From the NCBI RefSeq assembly GCF_000172795.2, contig NZ_CP020947.1, positions 3,562,501 through 3,626,500 of the forward strand: DNA of 64,000 nucleotides, written 5' to 3'. Source of the DNA: Rhizobium sp. CIAT894. Its GTDB lineage: Bacteria; Pseudomonadota; Alphaproteobacteria; Rhizobiales; Rhizobiaceae. Position 1 is the first letter of the stretch; every line of letters starts with the position of its first letter. The position numbers and the translations under genes were made by a program. This document shows positions 9,915-19,034 of this stretch, piece after piece. The notes under the pieces were generated by a model that did not search any database, was not told where the DNA came from, and was given only the letters and a program-made list of their open reading frames with translations.

Positions 9915-11357
9915 ATGGTATCTCTTCGTTTTGCCACCCCGGCATTATTATTGTTGTTGTCGGGCTGCGTTGTTGGCCCGGATCATGTTCCTCCTGAAAT
10001 GCCGCTGCCCGCCAAATTCGGAGAAGGCGGAACGAAGAGCGATGGTGATGTTGCTACCGCAGCCTGGTGGACCGCCTTCAACGATTCGCGGCTGAACGGT
10101 TACGTCAACGCCGGCCTTGAGCAGAACCTGACAGTCCAGCAGGCGATCGAACGCATCAATGCGGCCTCCGCCGCCGTCACTACCGCCGGAGCCGGCGCCC
10201 TGCCGAACCTAACCGTCGGCGGTTCGCACACGGTGAGCGGCCAGAGAGGCGAGCTGCGCACGCAGTTCGACACGCGCAACACCAGCGGCGGCGACGTCCA
10301 GCTGAGCTGGCTGCTCGATCTCTTCGGCCTCTACAAGCGCAGCACCGAAAGCGCTCTCGCCTCGCTCGATTCCGCTTACTCATCGGCCGATGTTGCCAGG
10401 CTGACGCTGATCCAGGATCTCGTCTCGAGCTATATCGACGTTCGCTACTACCAGCAGCGCCTGGCGCTTTCGAAGGCCAACCTGAAGTCTCGCCAGGAGA
10501 CCTACGAACTGACCAAGTTCCAGCTCGAAGCTGGCGCCGCCTCGCGTCTCGACGTCGTTCAGGCCGAAGGTCTCGTACAGTCGACGCTCGCCGAAATTCC
10601 CGGCCTCGAAACCAACATCCGCGTATCGGCTCATCACATCGCTACGCTGCTCGGCCTGCCGGCCTCGGCTCTCGTCGATGAACTGCTGAAGGGCTCCGGT
10701 CAGCCGGTATTCCGCGGCGGCATCACCTCCGGCATCCCCGCAGACCTGATCCGCAACCGTCCCGACATTCGTGTGGCGGAACGTGATCTCGCTGCCGCAA
10801 CCGCCAATATCGGCGTCGCCCAGGCGCAGCTCTATCCGAGCATCTCGCTCAGCGGCTCGATCTCACCGTCCTACATCAACCAGCGTGGCATCCATGGCGG
10901 CCTGACGCCTTGGTCCTTCGGCCCGACCCTCAACCTGCCGATCTTCGACGGCGGCCGCCTGCGCGCCAACGTCAAGTCGGCGCAGTCCGATGCCGCCACG
11001 GCCTACCTCAATTGGAAGTCGACGGTACTGACCGCAGTCGAACAGGTGGAAAACGCGCTTGCGGCCGTCCGCCGCGACGCCCGCACGGTCGCCGCGCTTC
11101 AGGCCCAGGTCAAGACCACGCAGGAAACACTCGAACTTTCCACCGCATCCTACAAGGACGGCGCCTCTTCGCTGCTCGACGTTCTCGACGCGCAGCGCCA
11201 GGTTTCGCTGGCCCAGGCAAGTCTTGCCCAGTCCGTCCAGCAGATGGCCAAGGACTACGTCTCGCTGAACATCGCAGTCGGCGGCGGCTATGCGCCCGGC
11301 GGCAAGACGACAGCACCGGCCAAGCCCGTGCCGGCTGCGAAGCCGGCCAATCGCTGA
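9915..11357 (+). CDS. RND outer-membrane factor, NodT/OprM family lipoprotein
   Basis: 480 residues. The signal peptide ends in LLLSGC (Cys17 as lipidation site), as in OprM/NodT lipoproteins. Two OEP repeats follow (about 55-245 and 265-450) that form the beta-barrel and alpha-barrel trimer; WTAFNDSRLNGYVNAGLEQN and GLTPWSFGPTLNLPIFDGGR are typical segments. The C-terminal tail is Ala/Pro/Lys-rich (APAKPVPAAKPANR). It completes a tripartite pump with the two upstream genes, and a strong intrinsic terminator follows. The 150-bp gap from the permease leaves room for an internal promoter. Confidence 0.93.
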   Translation: MVSLRFATPALLLLLSGCVVGPDHVPPEMPLPAKFGEGGTKSDGDVATAAWWTAFNDSRLNGYVNAGLEQNLTVQQAIERINAASAAVTTAGAGALPNLTVGGSHTVSGQRGELRTQFDTRNTSGGDVQLSWLLDLFGLYKRSTESALASLDSAYSSADVARLTLIQDLVSSYIDVRYYQQRLALSKANLKSRQETYELTKFQLEAGAASRLDVVQAEGLVQSTLAEIPGLETNIRVSAHHIATLLGLPASALVDELLKGSGQPVFRGGITSGIPADLIRNRPDIRVAERDLAAATANIGVAQAQLYPSISLSGSISPSYINQRGIHGGLTPWSFGPTLNLPIFDGGRLRANVKSAQSDAATAYLNWKSTVLTAVEQVENALAAVRRDARTVAALQAQVKTTQETLELSTASYKDGASSLLDVLDAQRQVSLAQASLAQSVQQMAKDYVSLNIAVGGGYAPGGKTTAPAKPVPAAKPANR

Positions 11358-11386
11358 TCGGCAGCCTGCCTGTTCTGAAAATGCCA

Positions 11387-11415
11387 AACCCCGCGATCGC
11401 CTCGCGGGGTTTTTT
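11387..11415 (+). terminator. rho-independent terminator after RND operon
   Basis: Perfect 10-bp stem AACCCCGCGA / TCGCGGGGTT with a 5-nt loop, ending in TTTTTT. It lies 30 nt after the outer-membrane factor stop. Confidence 0.93.
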
Positions 11416-11502
11416 CATGCCCGCGGAATTCGCTTCTGGGATAATTGCGCATAAGATGAATTTGGATTCGACAAGATTGCAAAGTCGAGTTAAAGGCTTT
11501 GC

Positions 11503-11514
11503 TTAAACGATTAA
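11503..11514. promoter_or_regulatory. candidate LacI-family operator
   Basis: TTAAACGATTAA, near-palindromic around a central CG as is usual for LacI-family sites, 18 bp before the LacI start. It could mediate autoregulation of the whole nucleoside operon. A looser inverted repeat GCAAAG-N12-CTTTGC (11479-11502) lies just upstream. Confidence 0.4.
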
Positions 11515-11531
11515 TCAGAGCGCCATCGATC

Positions 11532-12581
11532 ATGCCTCAATCGCGCCCCGGACCGAACCTCAGCAGGATAGCGACGTCGCTCGGCGTCTCGGTCGCAACT
11601 GTCTCCAACGCGCTTTCCGGCAAGGGCCGGGTCTCCGGCCAACTGATCGAAAAAATCCGCGAGCATGCAGCCGAGCTCGGATATGTCCCGAGCCAGGCCG
11701 GCCGGGCATTAAGGACCGGGCGCAGCGGCGTTCTCGGCCTGGTGCTGCCGGATATCGCCAATCCGCTGTTTCCGAAGATCGCACAGGCGATCGAATTCGC
11801 CGCCTCCGCCGCCGGTTACGGCGTGCTGATCGCCGATTCCCGCGGCGATGCCGCCACCCAGACCGAGGCGATCAATCGGCTCGTCGAGCGCAGCGTCGAT
11901 GGCATGATCATCATTCCCCGCCGCGCCACCCGCATTTCGGCCGCCGCCTGTCCGGTCGCCGTCATCGACACCGCCTCGACGCCAGGCAACACTGTGGCGG
12001 CCGACCATTGGCAAGGCGGCCGCGAAATCGCCGATCACCTCACCGGCCTTGGCCATCGCCGCATCCTCATTATCGGCAACAATCAGGAATCGAACGTCCA
12101 GAACGATCGTGCCGGCGGCATTCGCTCCGGCATGCGCGCGGGTATGCATGCGGAAACGCTGTGGATCGACAGACTGGAGCAGGATGGCGGCATCGGCTGC
12201 CCGCTCGGCCTCGCTGAAAAGGTGAGACAGGGTTTCACCGCCTTCGCAGCCCTGTCCGACCTCCAGGCCCTGCGCGCGCTGACGGAACTGCAGCAGGCCG
12301 GTATCAACATTCCCACTGACGTCAGCGTCACCGGCTTCGACGACCTCATCTGGTCGCCCGTCGTCACACCGTCGCTGACAACCATGCGGATGGACATGGA
12401 CAGGATTGCCGAGATTGCCGTGTCGGCGCTGACGGATGCCATCAAAACGAGGGTCACCCGGGAGGGCATGCTCGTGACCGCTGAGACCGGCCGTGTCGCC
12501 ATGCAGTTGATCGTCCGCCAATCATCCGGGCCTTGCGGACCCGGCACCAAAAATCTCAGAGATGGAGAACATGTAGGATGA
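11532..12581 (+). CDS. LacI family regulator of purine nucleoside operon
   Basis: 349 residues. The LacI helix-turn-helix is at the N-terminus (about 8-55; LSRIATSLGVSVATVSNALSG with hinge AGRALRTGRSG), followed by a periplasmic-binding-protein-like effector domain (GVLGLVLPDIANPLFPKIAQ; VSVTGFDDLIWSPVVTPSLT). The start at 11532 puts the HTH at the canonical position; an upstream ATG at 11499 adds 11 residues and is less likely. Its stop overlaps the ATG of the binding-protein gene as ATGA, so regulator and transporter are one transcript. The effector is probably a purine nucleoside or base (inferred from context). Confidence 0.92.
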   Translation: MPQSRPGPNLSRIATSLGVSVATVSNALSGKGRVSGQLIEKIREHAAELGYVPSQAGRALRTGRSGVLGLVLPDIANPLFPKIAQAIEFAASAAGYGVLIADSRGDAATQTEAINRLVERSVDGMIIIPRRATRISAAACPVAVIDTASTPGNTVAADHWQGGREIADHLTGLGHRRILIIGNNQESNVQNDRAGGIRSGMRAGMHAETLWIDRLEQDGGIGCPLGLAEKVRQGFTAFAALSDLQALRALTELQQAGINIPTDVSVTGFDDLIWSPVVTPSLTTMRMDMDRIAEIAVSALTDAIKTRVTREGMLVTAETGRVAMQLIVRQSSGPCGPGTKNLRDGEHVG

Positions 12582-13600
12582 AAAAAGCTGTCATTGCCTC
12601 GGTGGCGCTCTCCGCACTGTCGCCGCTTGCCGCATCCGCGGCGGAACGGACGCTGACCATTTCCGTCTATGCCTTTGCCCAGGACGAGTTCAAGACACTG
12701 GTCTACGATCCGTTCGAAGCCAAATGCGGCTGCAAGCTCGTGGTCGAAACCGGCAACAGCGTCGAACGATTGGCCAAGATGGAGGCCAACAAGGCCAATC
12801 CCGTCGTCGATCTCGCCGCCGTTTCCATGGCCGATGCACTGGCCGCCTCCCGCGCCGGGCTGATCGACAAAGTCGATACCGCGAAACTTTCCAATTTCGC
12901 CAAGCTCTACGACATCGCCAAGGATCCGAACGGCGACGGCATGAGCGTCGGTTATACCTTCTACGCCACCTCTATCGCCTATCGCTCCGACAAGATGAAG
13001 ATTGACTCCTGGGCCGATCTCTTGAAGCCGGAATATATCGGCCACGTCGCCTTTCCGAACGTGACCACCAATCAGGGTCCGCCGGCGCTCTATATGCTGG
13101 GCCAGGCGCTCGGCAAGGACACGCCCGATCTGAGAGGACCGATCGAGGCGCTGGGCGAGAAGAAGGACGAGATCGTTACCTTCTACGAAAAATCCTCGCA
13201 GCTCGTCCAACTGATGCAGCAGGAGGAGATCTGGGCAGCGCCGATCGGCCGTTTCTCCTGGGCAGGCTTCACCAAGCTCGACGTCCCGGTCGCCTGGGCG
13301 ACGCCGAAGGAGGGCCAAACCGGCGGCATGAACGTGCTGGTGCTGGCCAAGGGTTCGAAAAACCAGGATCTCGCCTTGCAGTTCATGGATTTCTGGCTCT
13401 CGACCGACATCCAGACCAAGCTCGCCGAGAAGCTGATCGACAGCCCCGCCAACAGCGAGGTCAAGCTGTCCGAGACTGCGGCCAACAACCTCACCTACGG
13501 CGAGGCGACGGCCAGGAGCCTCAAGCTGATCCCGTCAGCCGTCGCCCTCGACAATCGCGCCGGCTGGCTGAAGACATGGAACGAGAAGGTCGGCCAGTAA
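12578..13600 (+). CDS. ABC transporter substrate-binding protein, PotD-like
   Basis: 340 residues with a Sec signal peptide (cleavage near SAAERT). The mature protein follows the spermidine/putrescine-binding (PotD, SBP_bac) pattern: LTISVYAFAQDEFKTLVYDP, then FEAKCGCKLVVETGNS, and GYTFYATSIAYRSDKM. A pair of cysteines (CGC) lies near mature residue 30. Context argues against a polyamine ligand: the operon also encodes nucleoside hydrolase and adenine deaminase, so the ligand is more likely a purine nucleoside or related purine. Translation is probably coupled to the LacI gene through ATGA. Confidence 0.88.
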   Translation: MKKAVIASVALSALSPLAASAAERTLTISVYAFAQDEFKTLVYDPFEAKCGCKLVVETGNSVERLAKMEANKANPVVDLAAVSMADALAASRAGLIDKVDTAKLSNFAKLYDIAKDPNGDGMSVGYTFYATSIAYRSDKMKIDSWADLLKPEYIGHVAFPNVTTNQGPPALYMLGQALGKDTPDLRGPIEALGEKKDEIVTFYEKSSQLVQLMQQEEIWAAPIGRFSWAGFTKLDVPVAWATPKEGQTGGMNVLVLAKGSKNQDLALQFMDFWLSTDIQTKLAEKLIDSPANSEVKLSETAANNLTYGEATARSLKLIPSAVALDNRAGWLKTWNEKVGQ

Positions 13601-13665
13601 GGTCCGTGTGAAAACCGGTCCCGGCGCTGCCGGGCCTGCTCTCCCGTCCGGTTGAAAGGCGCCTC

Positions 13666-14493
13666 ATGTTTCAGAACCGCACAGAAGCCCTGGCGCTTGC
13701 CCTGCCGGCAGCCATCTTTGCGACCCTGGTGTTTCTGCTGCCTGTCACCATTCTGCTGTCGGAAGGCTTCCGCGCCGGCGGTGCCTGGACACTGTCGGCC
13801 TATGCCAATTTCTTTTCCGCCACACTGAATCGCACCGTTTTCCTGCGAACCTTCCGGCTCGGCCTCGAAGTGACCGCCGTCTCGGCGATCATCGGTTATG
13901 CCGCAGCCTTTGCCATCGTCAATCTGCCGCCGAAGGGCAAGGGCCGCATGATCGGCCTCATCACCCTGCCGCTGATGATCTCGCCGGTGGCGCGCACCTA
14001 TGCCTGGATCGTCATTCTCGGCCGCACCGGCATCGTCAACCAGGCGATAACGGGCCTGGGCCTCAGCGCCGAGCCGCTGCGGCTGCTGTTTACCGAGACC
14101 GCCGTCTTCATCGGCCTCCTGCAGCTCTTCCTGCCGCTGATGATCCTGTCGCTGATCAGCGCGCTCGAAAACATGCCAAAGGATGCGATCCCGGCCGCCC
14201 GTGTGCTCGGCGCCAACTGGTTCCAGGTGTTCTGGAAGGTCATCCTGCCACTGACCAGGGAAGGTCTCGTTATCGGCGGCACGCTCGTCTTTACCGGCTC
14301 GCTCACCGCCTATATCACCCCCGCCGTCCTCGGCGGCTCCAAGGTGCTGATGCTCGAAACGCTGATGTACCAGCAGGTTTCCGTCGCCAATGATTTCGTC
14401 TCGGCGAGCGTCATCGCCTTCATTCTGATCGTCATGAGCTTTGCCGCCAACATCCTGCTAAAACGCCTGGCAACGGCGAGGAGCCGCCGATGA
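13666..14493 (+). CDS. ABC transporter permease, PotB-like
   Basis: 275 residues with about six transmembrane helices. The EAA loop that contacts the ATPase is at about residues 180-200 (MPKDAIPAARVLGANWFQVF). The first helix is LALALPAAIFATLVFLLPVT. It pairs with the next gene, whose ATG overlaps this stop as ATGA, to form the membrane channel of the purine-operon importer. Confidence 0.92.
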   Translation: MFQNRTEALALALPAAIFATLVFLLPVTILLSEGFRAGGAWTLSAYANFFSATLNRTVFLRTFRLGLEVTAVSAIIGYAAAFAIVNLPPKGKGRMIGLITLPLMISPVARTYAWIVILGRTGIVNQAITGLGLSAEPLRLLFTETAVFIGLLQLFLPLMILSLISALENMPKDAIPAARVLGANWFQVFWKVILPLTREGLVIGGTLVFTGSLTAYITPAVLGGSKVLMLETLMYQQVSVANDFVSASVIAFILIVMSFAANILLKRLATARSRR

Positions 14494-15269
14494 CCCTACG
14501 GCTGTTTTCGCCTGTTGTGCTCTTGCTGCTGCTGATCTTCCTGATCGGCCCATTCCTGATCATCATTGCGGCTTCGTTATCATCAGGCGATACGCTGGCC
14601 TTCCCGCCGCAGGGGCTGTCGCTGCGCTGGGTGATGAAGGTCTTCACCATCGAGAGCTTCCGTGACAGCTTTGCCATGTCGATGTTTCTCGCCGTCTTCG
14701 GAACGCTCGCAGCCCTCGTCCTCGGCATCCCGGCCGCCTACGCGCTCTCCCGCTACCGGCTGCCCGCGGCCGAAACTGTCCGCACGATCGTTTCGCTGCC
14801 GATCATCGTCCCCGGCATCATCGTCGGCCTGGCGCTGCTGCGTTATCTCGTCGTGCCCTTCGGCTTCGATATCACCCTGGCGCTGTTCTTTTCCCATACG
14901 GCCCTGGTGCTGCCCTATGCCGTGCGCGTCGTTTCGGCGAGCCTCGACAATCTGCGCTCGGATATCGAGGAAGCGGCCGTCCTGCTCGGCTCCTCCAGGC
15001 TCGGCGCCTTCTTCCGCGTGGTGATACCGAATATCCGCGGCGGCATTCTTGCCGCCTTCATCCTCGGCTTTGTCACCAGCTTCAATCAGGTGCCCGTCTC
15101 GCTCTTCCTCTCCGGCCCCGGCGTCCGGACGTTGCCGATCGACATGCTGGGTTACATGGAAACCACCTACGACCCCTCCATTGCGGCGCTCTCCGCCCTT
15201 CTCGCCTTCCTGTCGATCGGCATCATCTTCCTCGCCGAACGCTTCCTGGGATTTTCGCGATATGTCTGA
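14490..15269 (+). CDS. ABC transporter permease, PotC-like
   Basis: 259 residues with about six transmembrane helices. The EAA-type loop is RSDIEEAAVLLGSSRLGAFF at about 155-175. It overlaps the first permease gene by 4 nt and the ATPase gene by 8 nt, so the three products are made in a fixed ratio. Second channel subunit of the same importer. Confidence 0.92.
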   Translation: MTLRLFSPVVLLLLLIFLIGPFLIIIAASLSSGDTLAFPPQGLSLRWVMKVFTIESFRDSFAMSMFLAVFGTLAALVLGIPAAYALSRYRLPAAETVRTIVSLPIIVPGIIVGLALLRYLVVPFGFDITLALFFSHTALVLPYAVRVVSASLDNLRSDIEEAAVLLGSSRLGAFFRVVIPNIRGGILAAFILGFVTSFNQVPVSLFLSGPGVRTLPIDMLGYMETTYDPSIAALSALLAFLSIGIIFLAERFLGFSRYV

Positions 15270-16284
15270 TGCCTACCTTCAACTCGACAAGCTGACGCTC
15301 GCCTATGGCGATACGGTCGCGGTGAGAGACCTCGACCTCGCCATCGGCAAAGGCGAGCTCGTTGCCCTTCTCGGCCCCTCCGGCTGCGGCAAGACGACGA
15401 CGATGCGTGCGATCGCCGGCCTGCTGACGCCTGCCTCCGGCCGCATCCGGCTCGACGGCGCCGATATCACCCGCATCTCCGCCAACAAACGCGCCATCGG
15501 GCTCGTCTTCCAATCCTATGCGCTCTTTCCGCATCTGACAGTCTATGAGAATGTCGCCTTCGGCCTGCGCCTCAAGGGCATCTCGGGCGCCGATCTCGAT
15601 GCCCGCGTCGGCGCCGGCCTGAAATCCGTCGGGCTCATCACTTTCGCCGGCCGTAAACCCGCCGAACTCTCCGGCGGTCAGCAGCAGCGCGTGGCCCTCG
15701 CCCGCTCGATGGTGATGGAACCGAAATTGCTGCTGCTCGACGAGCCGCTCTCCAATCTCGACGCCCGCCTACGCTTGGAAATGCGGGCCGAGCTGCAGCG
15801 TGTTCAGAAGGAGACGGGCGTCACCATGATCTTCGTCACCCATGACCAGGTCGAGGCCTTGGCGCTCGCCGACCGCATCGTCGTCATGCTGAACGGCGCC
15901 ATCGAACAGATCGGCACGCCGGAAGAGATCTACAACAATCCCGCCTCTGCCTTCGTCGCCGACTTCGTCGGCTTCGAGAATGTCTTCGCACTGAAAGACG
16001 ATAAGCTTGCGACGCCGAACGGCCCGACAGAGCTTTCCGGCCCGGTGCCCGAAGCTGCAGGGCTCGCCTGGCGTCCGCGCATGGTGAAGCTTGGTTCCGG
16101 TCCTTTTCAGGGTACGGTGCGAGGCACCTCTTTCGCCGGCAACAGCCGTGAATATCTCCTCGATACACCGCTCGGGCCGATCAAGGCCGAGATCGACGCA
16201 GGCCTGCCGCTGCACGAGATCGGCAACGCGATCGCCTTCGACCTGCCGGTTGCCGGCGCAGCAAGCCTCAAACGGTTCGGGTGA
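15262..16284 (+). CDS. ABC transporter ATP-binding protein, PotA/UgpC-like
   Basis: 340 residues. Walker A LLGPSGCGKTTTMRAIAG, Q-loop VFQSYALFPHLTV, signature LSGGQQQRVALARS, Walker B LLLLDEPLSNLDARL and switch His in FVTHDQ are all intact. The C-terminal region (about 240-340) is a short TOBE-like regulatory domain. The start at 15262 overlaps the second permease by 8 nt; the open frame upstream (from 15049) duplicates permease sequence and is rejected. It powers the importer. Confidence 0.95.
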   Translation: MSDAYLQLDKLTLAYGDTVAVRDLDLAIGKGELVALLGPSGCGKTTTMRAIAGLLTPASGRIRLDGADITRISANKRAIGLVFQSYALFPHLTVYENVAFGLRLKGISGADLDARVGAGLKSVGLITFAGRKPAELSGGQQQRVALARSMVMEPKLLLLDEPLSNLDARLRLEMRAELQRVQKETGVTMIFVTHDQVEALALADRIVVMLNGAIEQIGTPEEIYNNPASAFVADFVGFENVFALKDDKLATPNGPTELSGPVPEAAGLAWRPRMVKLGSGPFQGTVRGTSFAGNSREYLLDTPLGPIKAEIDAGLPLHEIGNAIAFDLPVAGAASLKRFG

Positions 16285-16288
16285 AATC

Positions 16289-17209
16289 ATGGGCGTCTGG
16301 ATCGACACCGATATGGGCTTCGACGACATCGCCGCCATTCTGGTCGTGGTGCAGTCGGAATTCGAAATCGACGGCGTATCGCTGGTCTTCGGCAACGCGC
16401 CGCTGCCGCAGGTGAGAAGAAACGCAGCCGGCGCCGCCAGCGCCTTCGGCTGGACCTTCCCCATCCACACTGGCCGCGCCATGCCGGTTCTCGGCAAGCT
16501 CGAAACCGCCCAGGCGATCCTCGGCACAACCGGTATCCCGACGTCAGGCAAGGGCCTGCCGGAGGCGCCCACGCTTGCCGAAAGCGATGCTTTTACAGCG
16601 CTCTGCCGCTGGCTGGAGCGTGATGGCCAGCACCGCATCCTGGCGCTCGGCCCCCTCACCAATATCGCCGCCGTGGCGCTCGCCCGGCCGGATCTTACCG
16701 CCCGCATCAGCGACCTCGTCTGGATGGGCGGCGCTGTCACCTCGGGCAACCACACGGCGTCTGCCGAGTTCAACGCGCTGGCCGATCCCGAGGCGCTGGC
16801 GATCGTTATCGCCCATGGGCTGCCACTGCGCATGGTCGATCTCGACCTCTGCCGCAAGGTGCTGGCAAGGCCGGAGGATGCCGAGCCGGTGCGCAATGCC
16901 GGCGGTGGCAATGCCGAGCTCATCGGCGACATGTTTTCCGGTTATATAAATATCGCCACCAGCCGCGGCCGCCCAGCCATGGCGATCTACGACCCCTGCG
17001 CCGCCATCGCCTTCGTCGCTCCCGATATCGTCGGATTCCGCCCGGCGCGCATCGACGTCGAGCTGCAGGGCGCCTTCACCCGCGGCCGCACCGTCGTCGA
17101 GACCCGTGCCACCCACGCGACCTTCAATGCGCACTTCGCCGCCGAGATCGATGCCGATAAGGCACGCGCGATCATTCTCGCCGCCCTGGTCTACGAGGCC
17201 CGCAAATGA
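16289..17209 (+). CDS. nucleoside hydrolase (inosine-uridine preferring family)
   Basis: 306 residues, expected to split ribonucleosides into base and ribose in the cytoplasm. The N-terminal calcium/ribose cluster reads DTDMGFDD (usual DTDPGxDD, so Pro is replaced by Met but all Asp are kept), with VFGNAPLPQVRRN following. The C-terminal motif that normally reads HDPCA is YDPCAAIAFV here, so the expected leaving-group His is Tyr. It sits 4 nt after the ATPase gene and overlaps the adenine deaminase gene as ATGA. Together they suggest uptake of purine nucleosides, release of adenine, then deamination to hypoxanthine. Confidence 0.9.
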   Translation: MGVWIDTDMGFDDIAAILVVVQSEFEIDGVSLVFGNAPLPQVRRNAAGAASAFGWTFPIHTGRAMPVLGKLETAQAILGTTGIPTSGKGLPEAPTLAESDAFTALCRWLERDGQHRILALGPLTNIAAVALARPDLTARISDLVWMGGAVTSGNHTASAEFNALADPEALAIVIAHGLPLRMVDLDLCRKVLARPEDAEPVRNAGGGNAELIGDMFSGYINIATSRGRPAMAIYDPCAAIAFVAPDIVGFRPARIDVELQGAFTRGRTVVETRATHATFNAHFAAEIDADKARAIILAALVYEARK

Positions 17210-18993
17210 ACGCCACTCCTCGCCAGGAACCCGCCGATCTCTACGATCCTGTTTTGCGCGCACGCGCCGTCGCGGCTGCACGCGGTGACGCTCCCTTCGA
17301 CGTGCTGATTACCGGCGGCCGGCTGCTGGACGCGGTGACGGGCCTGATCCGGCATGCCGATATCGGTCTCGTCGGCGCGCTGATTGCAAGCGTCCACGCG
17401 CCGGCAAGCCGCGCGGATGCAGTCGAGATCATCGATGCGGCAGGCAGCACACTGACGCCCGGCCTGATCGACACGCATATGCATGTCGAAAGTTCGATGG
17501 TGACGCCGGCCGAATATGCAAGTGCGGCCCTGCCACGCGGCGTCACCACCATCGTCTGGGATCCGCATGAATTCGGCAATGTCCACGGCCTCGACGGCAT
17601 GCGCTGGGCGATCGAGGCGGCGCGCGCGCTGCCGCTGCGCACGATCCTGCTCGCCCCTTCCTGCGTACCGTCGGCACCCGGCCTGGAACTTGCCGGCGCC
17701 GTTTTCGATGCCGCCGTCGTCGCTGAGATGCTGCGCTCCTCCGTCGTTGGCGGCGTCGCCGAAGTCATGAACATGCGCGGCGTCATCGACGGCGATCCGC
17801 GCATGACCAATATCGTCAACGCCGGCCTTGCCTCCGGCAAACTCGTCTGCGGCCATGCCCGCGGCCTCGAAGGCGCCGGTCTCAACGCCTTCATGGCAGC
17901 GGGCATCACCTCCGACCACGAACTCACCTCCGGCGCCGATCTCGCCGCCAAACTTGCCGCCGGCCTGACGATCGAGCTGCGCGGCTCTCATGATCATCTG
18001 CTGCAGGAATTCGTCGAGGTGCTGAACGGTCTTGGCCACCTGCCCCCGACCGTGACACTCTGCACCGACGACGTCTTTCCCGATGAACTCTGCCAAAGCG
18101 GCGGCCTCGATGACGTCATCCGCCGCCTGGTGCGCTACGGCATGAATCCGGAATGGGCGCTGCGTGCCGCGACCTTCAACGCCGCGGAGCGTCTGAAACG
18201 CTCCGACCTTGGCCTGATCGCCGCCGGCCGCCGCGCCGACATCGTGTTTTTCGAAGACCTCGAGGAATTCCGGGCGCAGCTGGTCATATCGGGCGGCCGC
18301 ATCGTCGCCCGCAACGGCAGCATGCAGGTTGACGTCCGGCATCTCGATCCGGCCCCGCTGGAAAATTCGGTGAAGCTCCCGCAACTCGGCGAAAATGATT
18401 TCCGCATTGCGTCGAGAGGTGAGCGCGTCCGCGTCGCCACAATCGACTGTCCGCGCTTCACGCAATGGGGCGAGGCGGAAACAGAGGTCAGAGACGGCTT
18501 CGTCGTACCGCCGGCGGGCAGCGCGATGATCGCCGTCGCCCATCGCCACGGCAAGGCCGACGGCGCCCCGCGCATCGGCTTTCTCACCGGCTGGGGCGAA
18601 TGGCGCGGCGCCTTCTGCACCACCGTTTCGCATGACAGCCACAACCTCACTGTCTTCGGTGGCAATACCCGCGACATGGCGCTCGCCGCCAACGCGGTCA
18701 TATCAGCCGGCGGCGGCATGGCCGTCGCCAAAGACGGAAAGATCGAGGCGCTCCTGCCGCTGCCGCTCTCCGGCCTGGTGACCGCCGCCTCGCTGAAGGA
18801 CACCGCCCTGAGCTTCGCCAACATCCGCAAGACCATGGAAAAAATCGTCGACTGGAAACCGCCCTACCGCGTCTTCAAGGCCTGCTTCGGCGCAACGCTG
18901 GCCTGCAATGCCGGCCCGCACCAGACGGACCGGGGAATTGCCGACGTGGTGACGGGCAAGGTACTGGAAAGCCCGGTGTTGGAGGTTTTGTAG
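17206..18993 (+). CDS. ade: adenine deaminase
   Basis: 595 residues, full length for the bacterial Ade family (amidohydrolase superfamily) that converts adenine to hypoxanthine and ammonia. The metal-site motif LIDTHMHVESSMVTPAEYA is at about residues 85-105, followed by VWDPHEFGNVHGLDG; HARGLEGAGLNAFMAAGI and CTDDVFPDEL are further conserved blocks. A C-terminal Ade domain (about 410-595) includes TGWGEWRGAFCTTVSHDSHN. Last gene of the seven-gene operon; a RIME repeat follows. Confidence 0.95.
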   Translation: MNATPRQEPADLYDPVLRARAVAAARGDAPFDVLITGGRLLDAVTGLIRHADIGLVGALIASVHAPASRADAVEIIDAAGSTLTPGLIDTHMHVESSMVTPAEYASAALPRGVTTIVWDPHEFGNVHGLDGMRWAIEAARALPLRTILLAPSCVPSAPGLELAGAVFDAAVVAEMLRSSVVGGVAEVMNMRGVIDGDPRMTNIVNAGLASGKLVCGHARGLEGAGLNAFMAAGITSDHELTSGADLAAKLAAGLTIELRGSHDHLLQEFVEVLNGLGHLPPTVTLCTDDVFPDELCQSGGLDDVIRRLVRYGMNPEWALRAATFNAAERLKRSDLGLIAAGRRADIVFFEDLEEFRAQLVISGGRIVARNGSMQVDVRHLDPAPLENSVKLPQLGENDFRIASRGERVRVATIDCPRFTQWGEAETEVRDGFVVPPAGSAMIAVAHRHGKADGAPRIGFLTGWGEWRGAFCTTVSHDSHNLTVFGGNTRDMALAANAVISAGGGMAVAKDGKIEALLPLPLSGLVTAASLKDTALSFANIRKTMEKIVDWKPPYRVFKACFGATLACNAGPHQTDRGIADVVTGKVLESPVLEVL

Positions 18994-19034
18994 GTCTGGA
19001 CGCACAGACCATAAAGTGAGGGATTGCCGTGCAG

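Noticed and set aside
15049..15261. N-terminal extension of the ABC ATPase
   Set aside because: Overlaps the permease gene in another frame; the Walker A strand starts at the expected place from ATG 15262.
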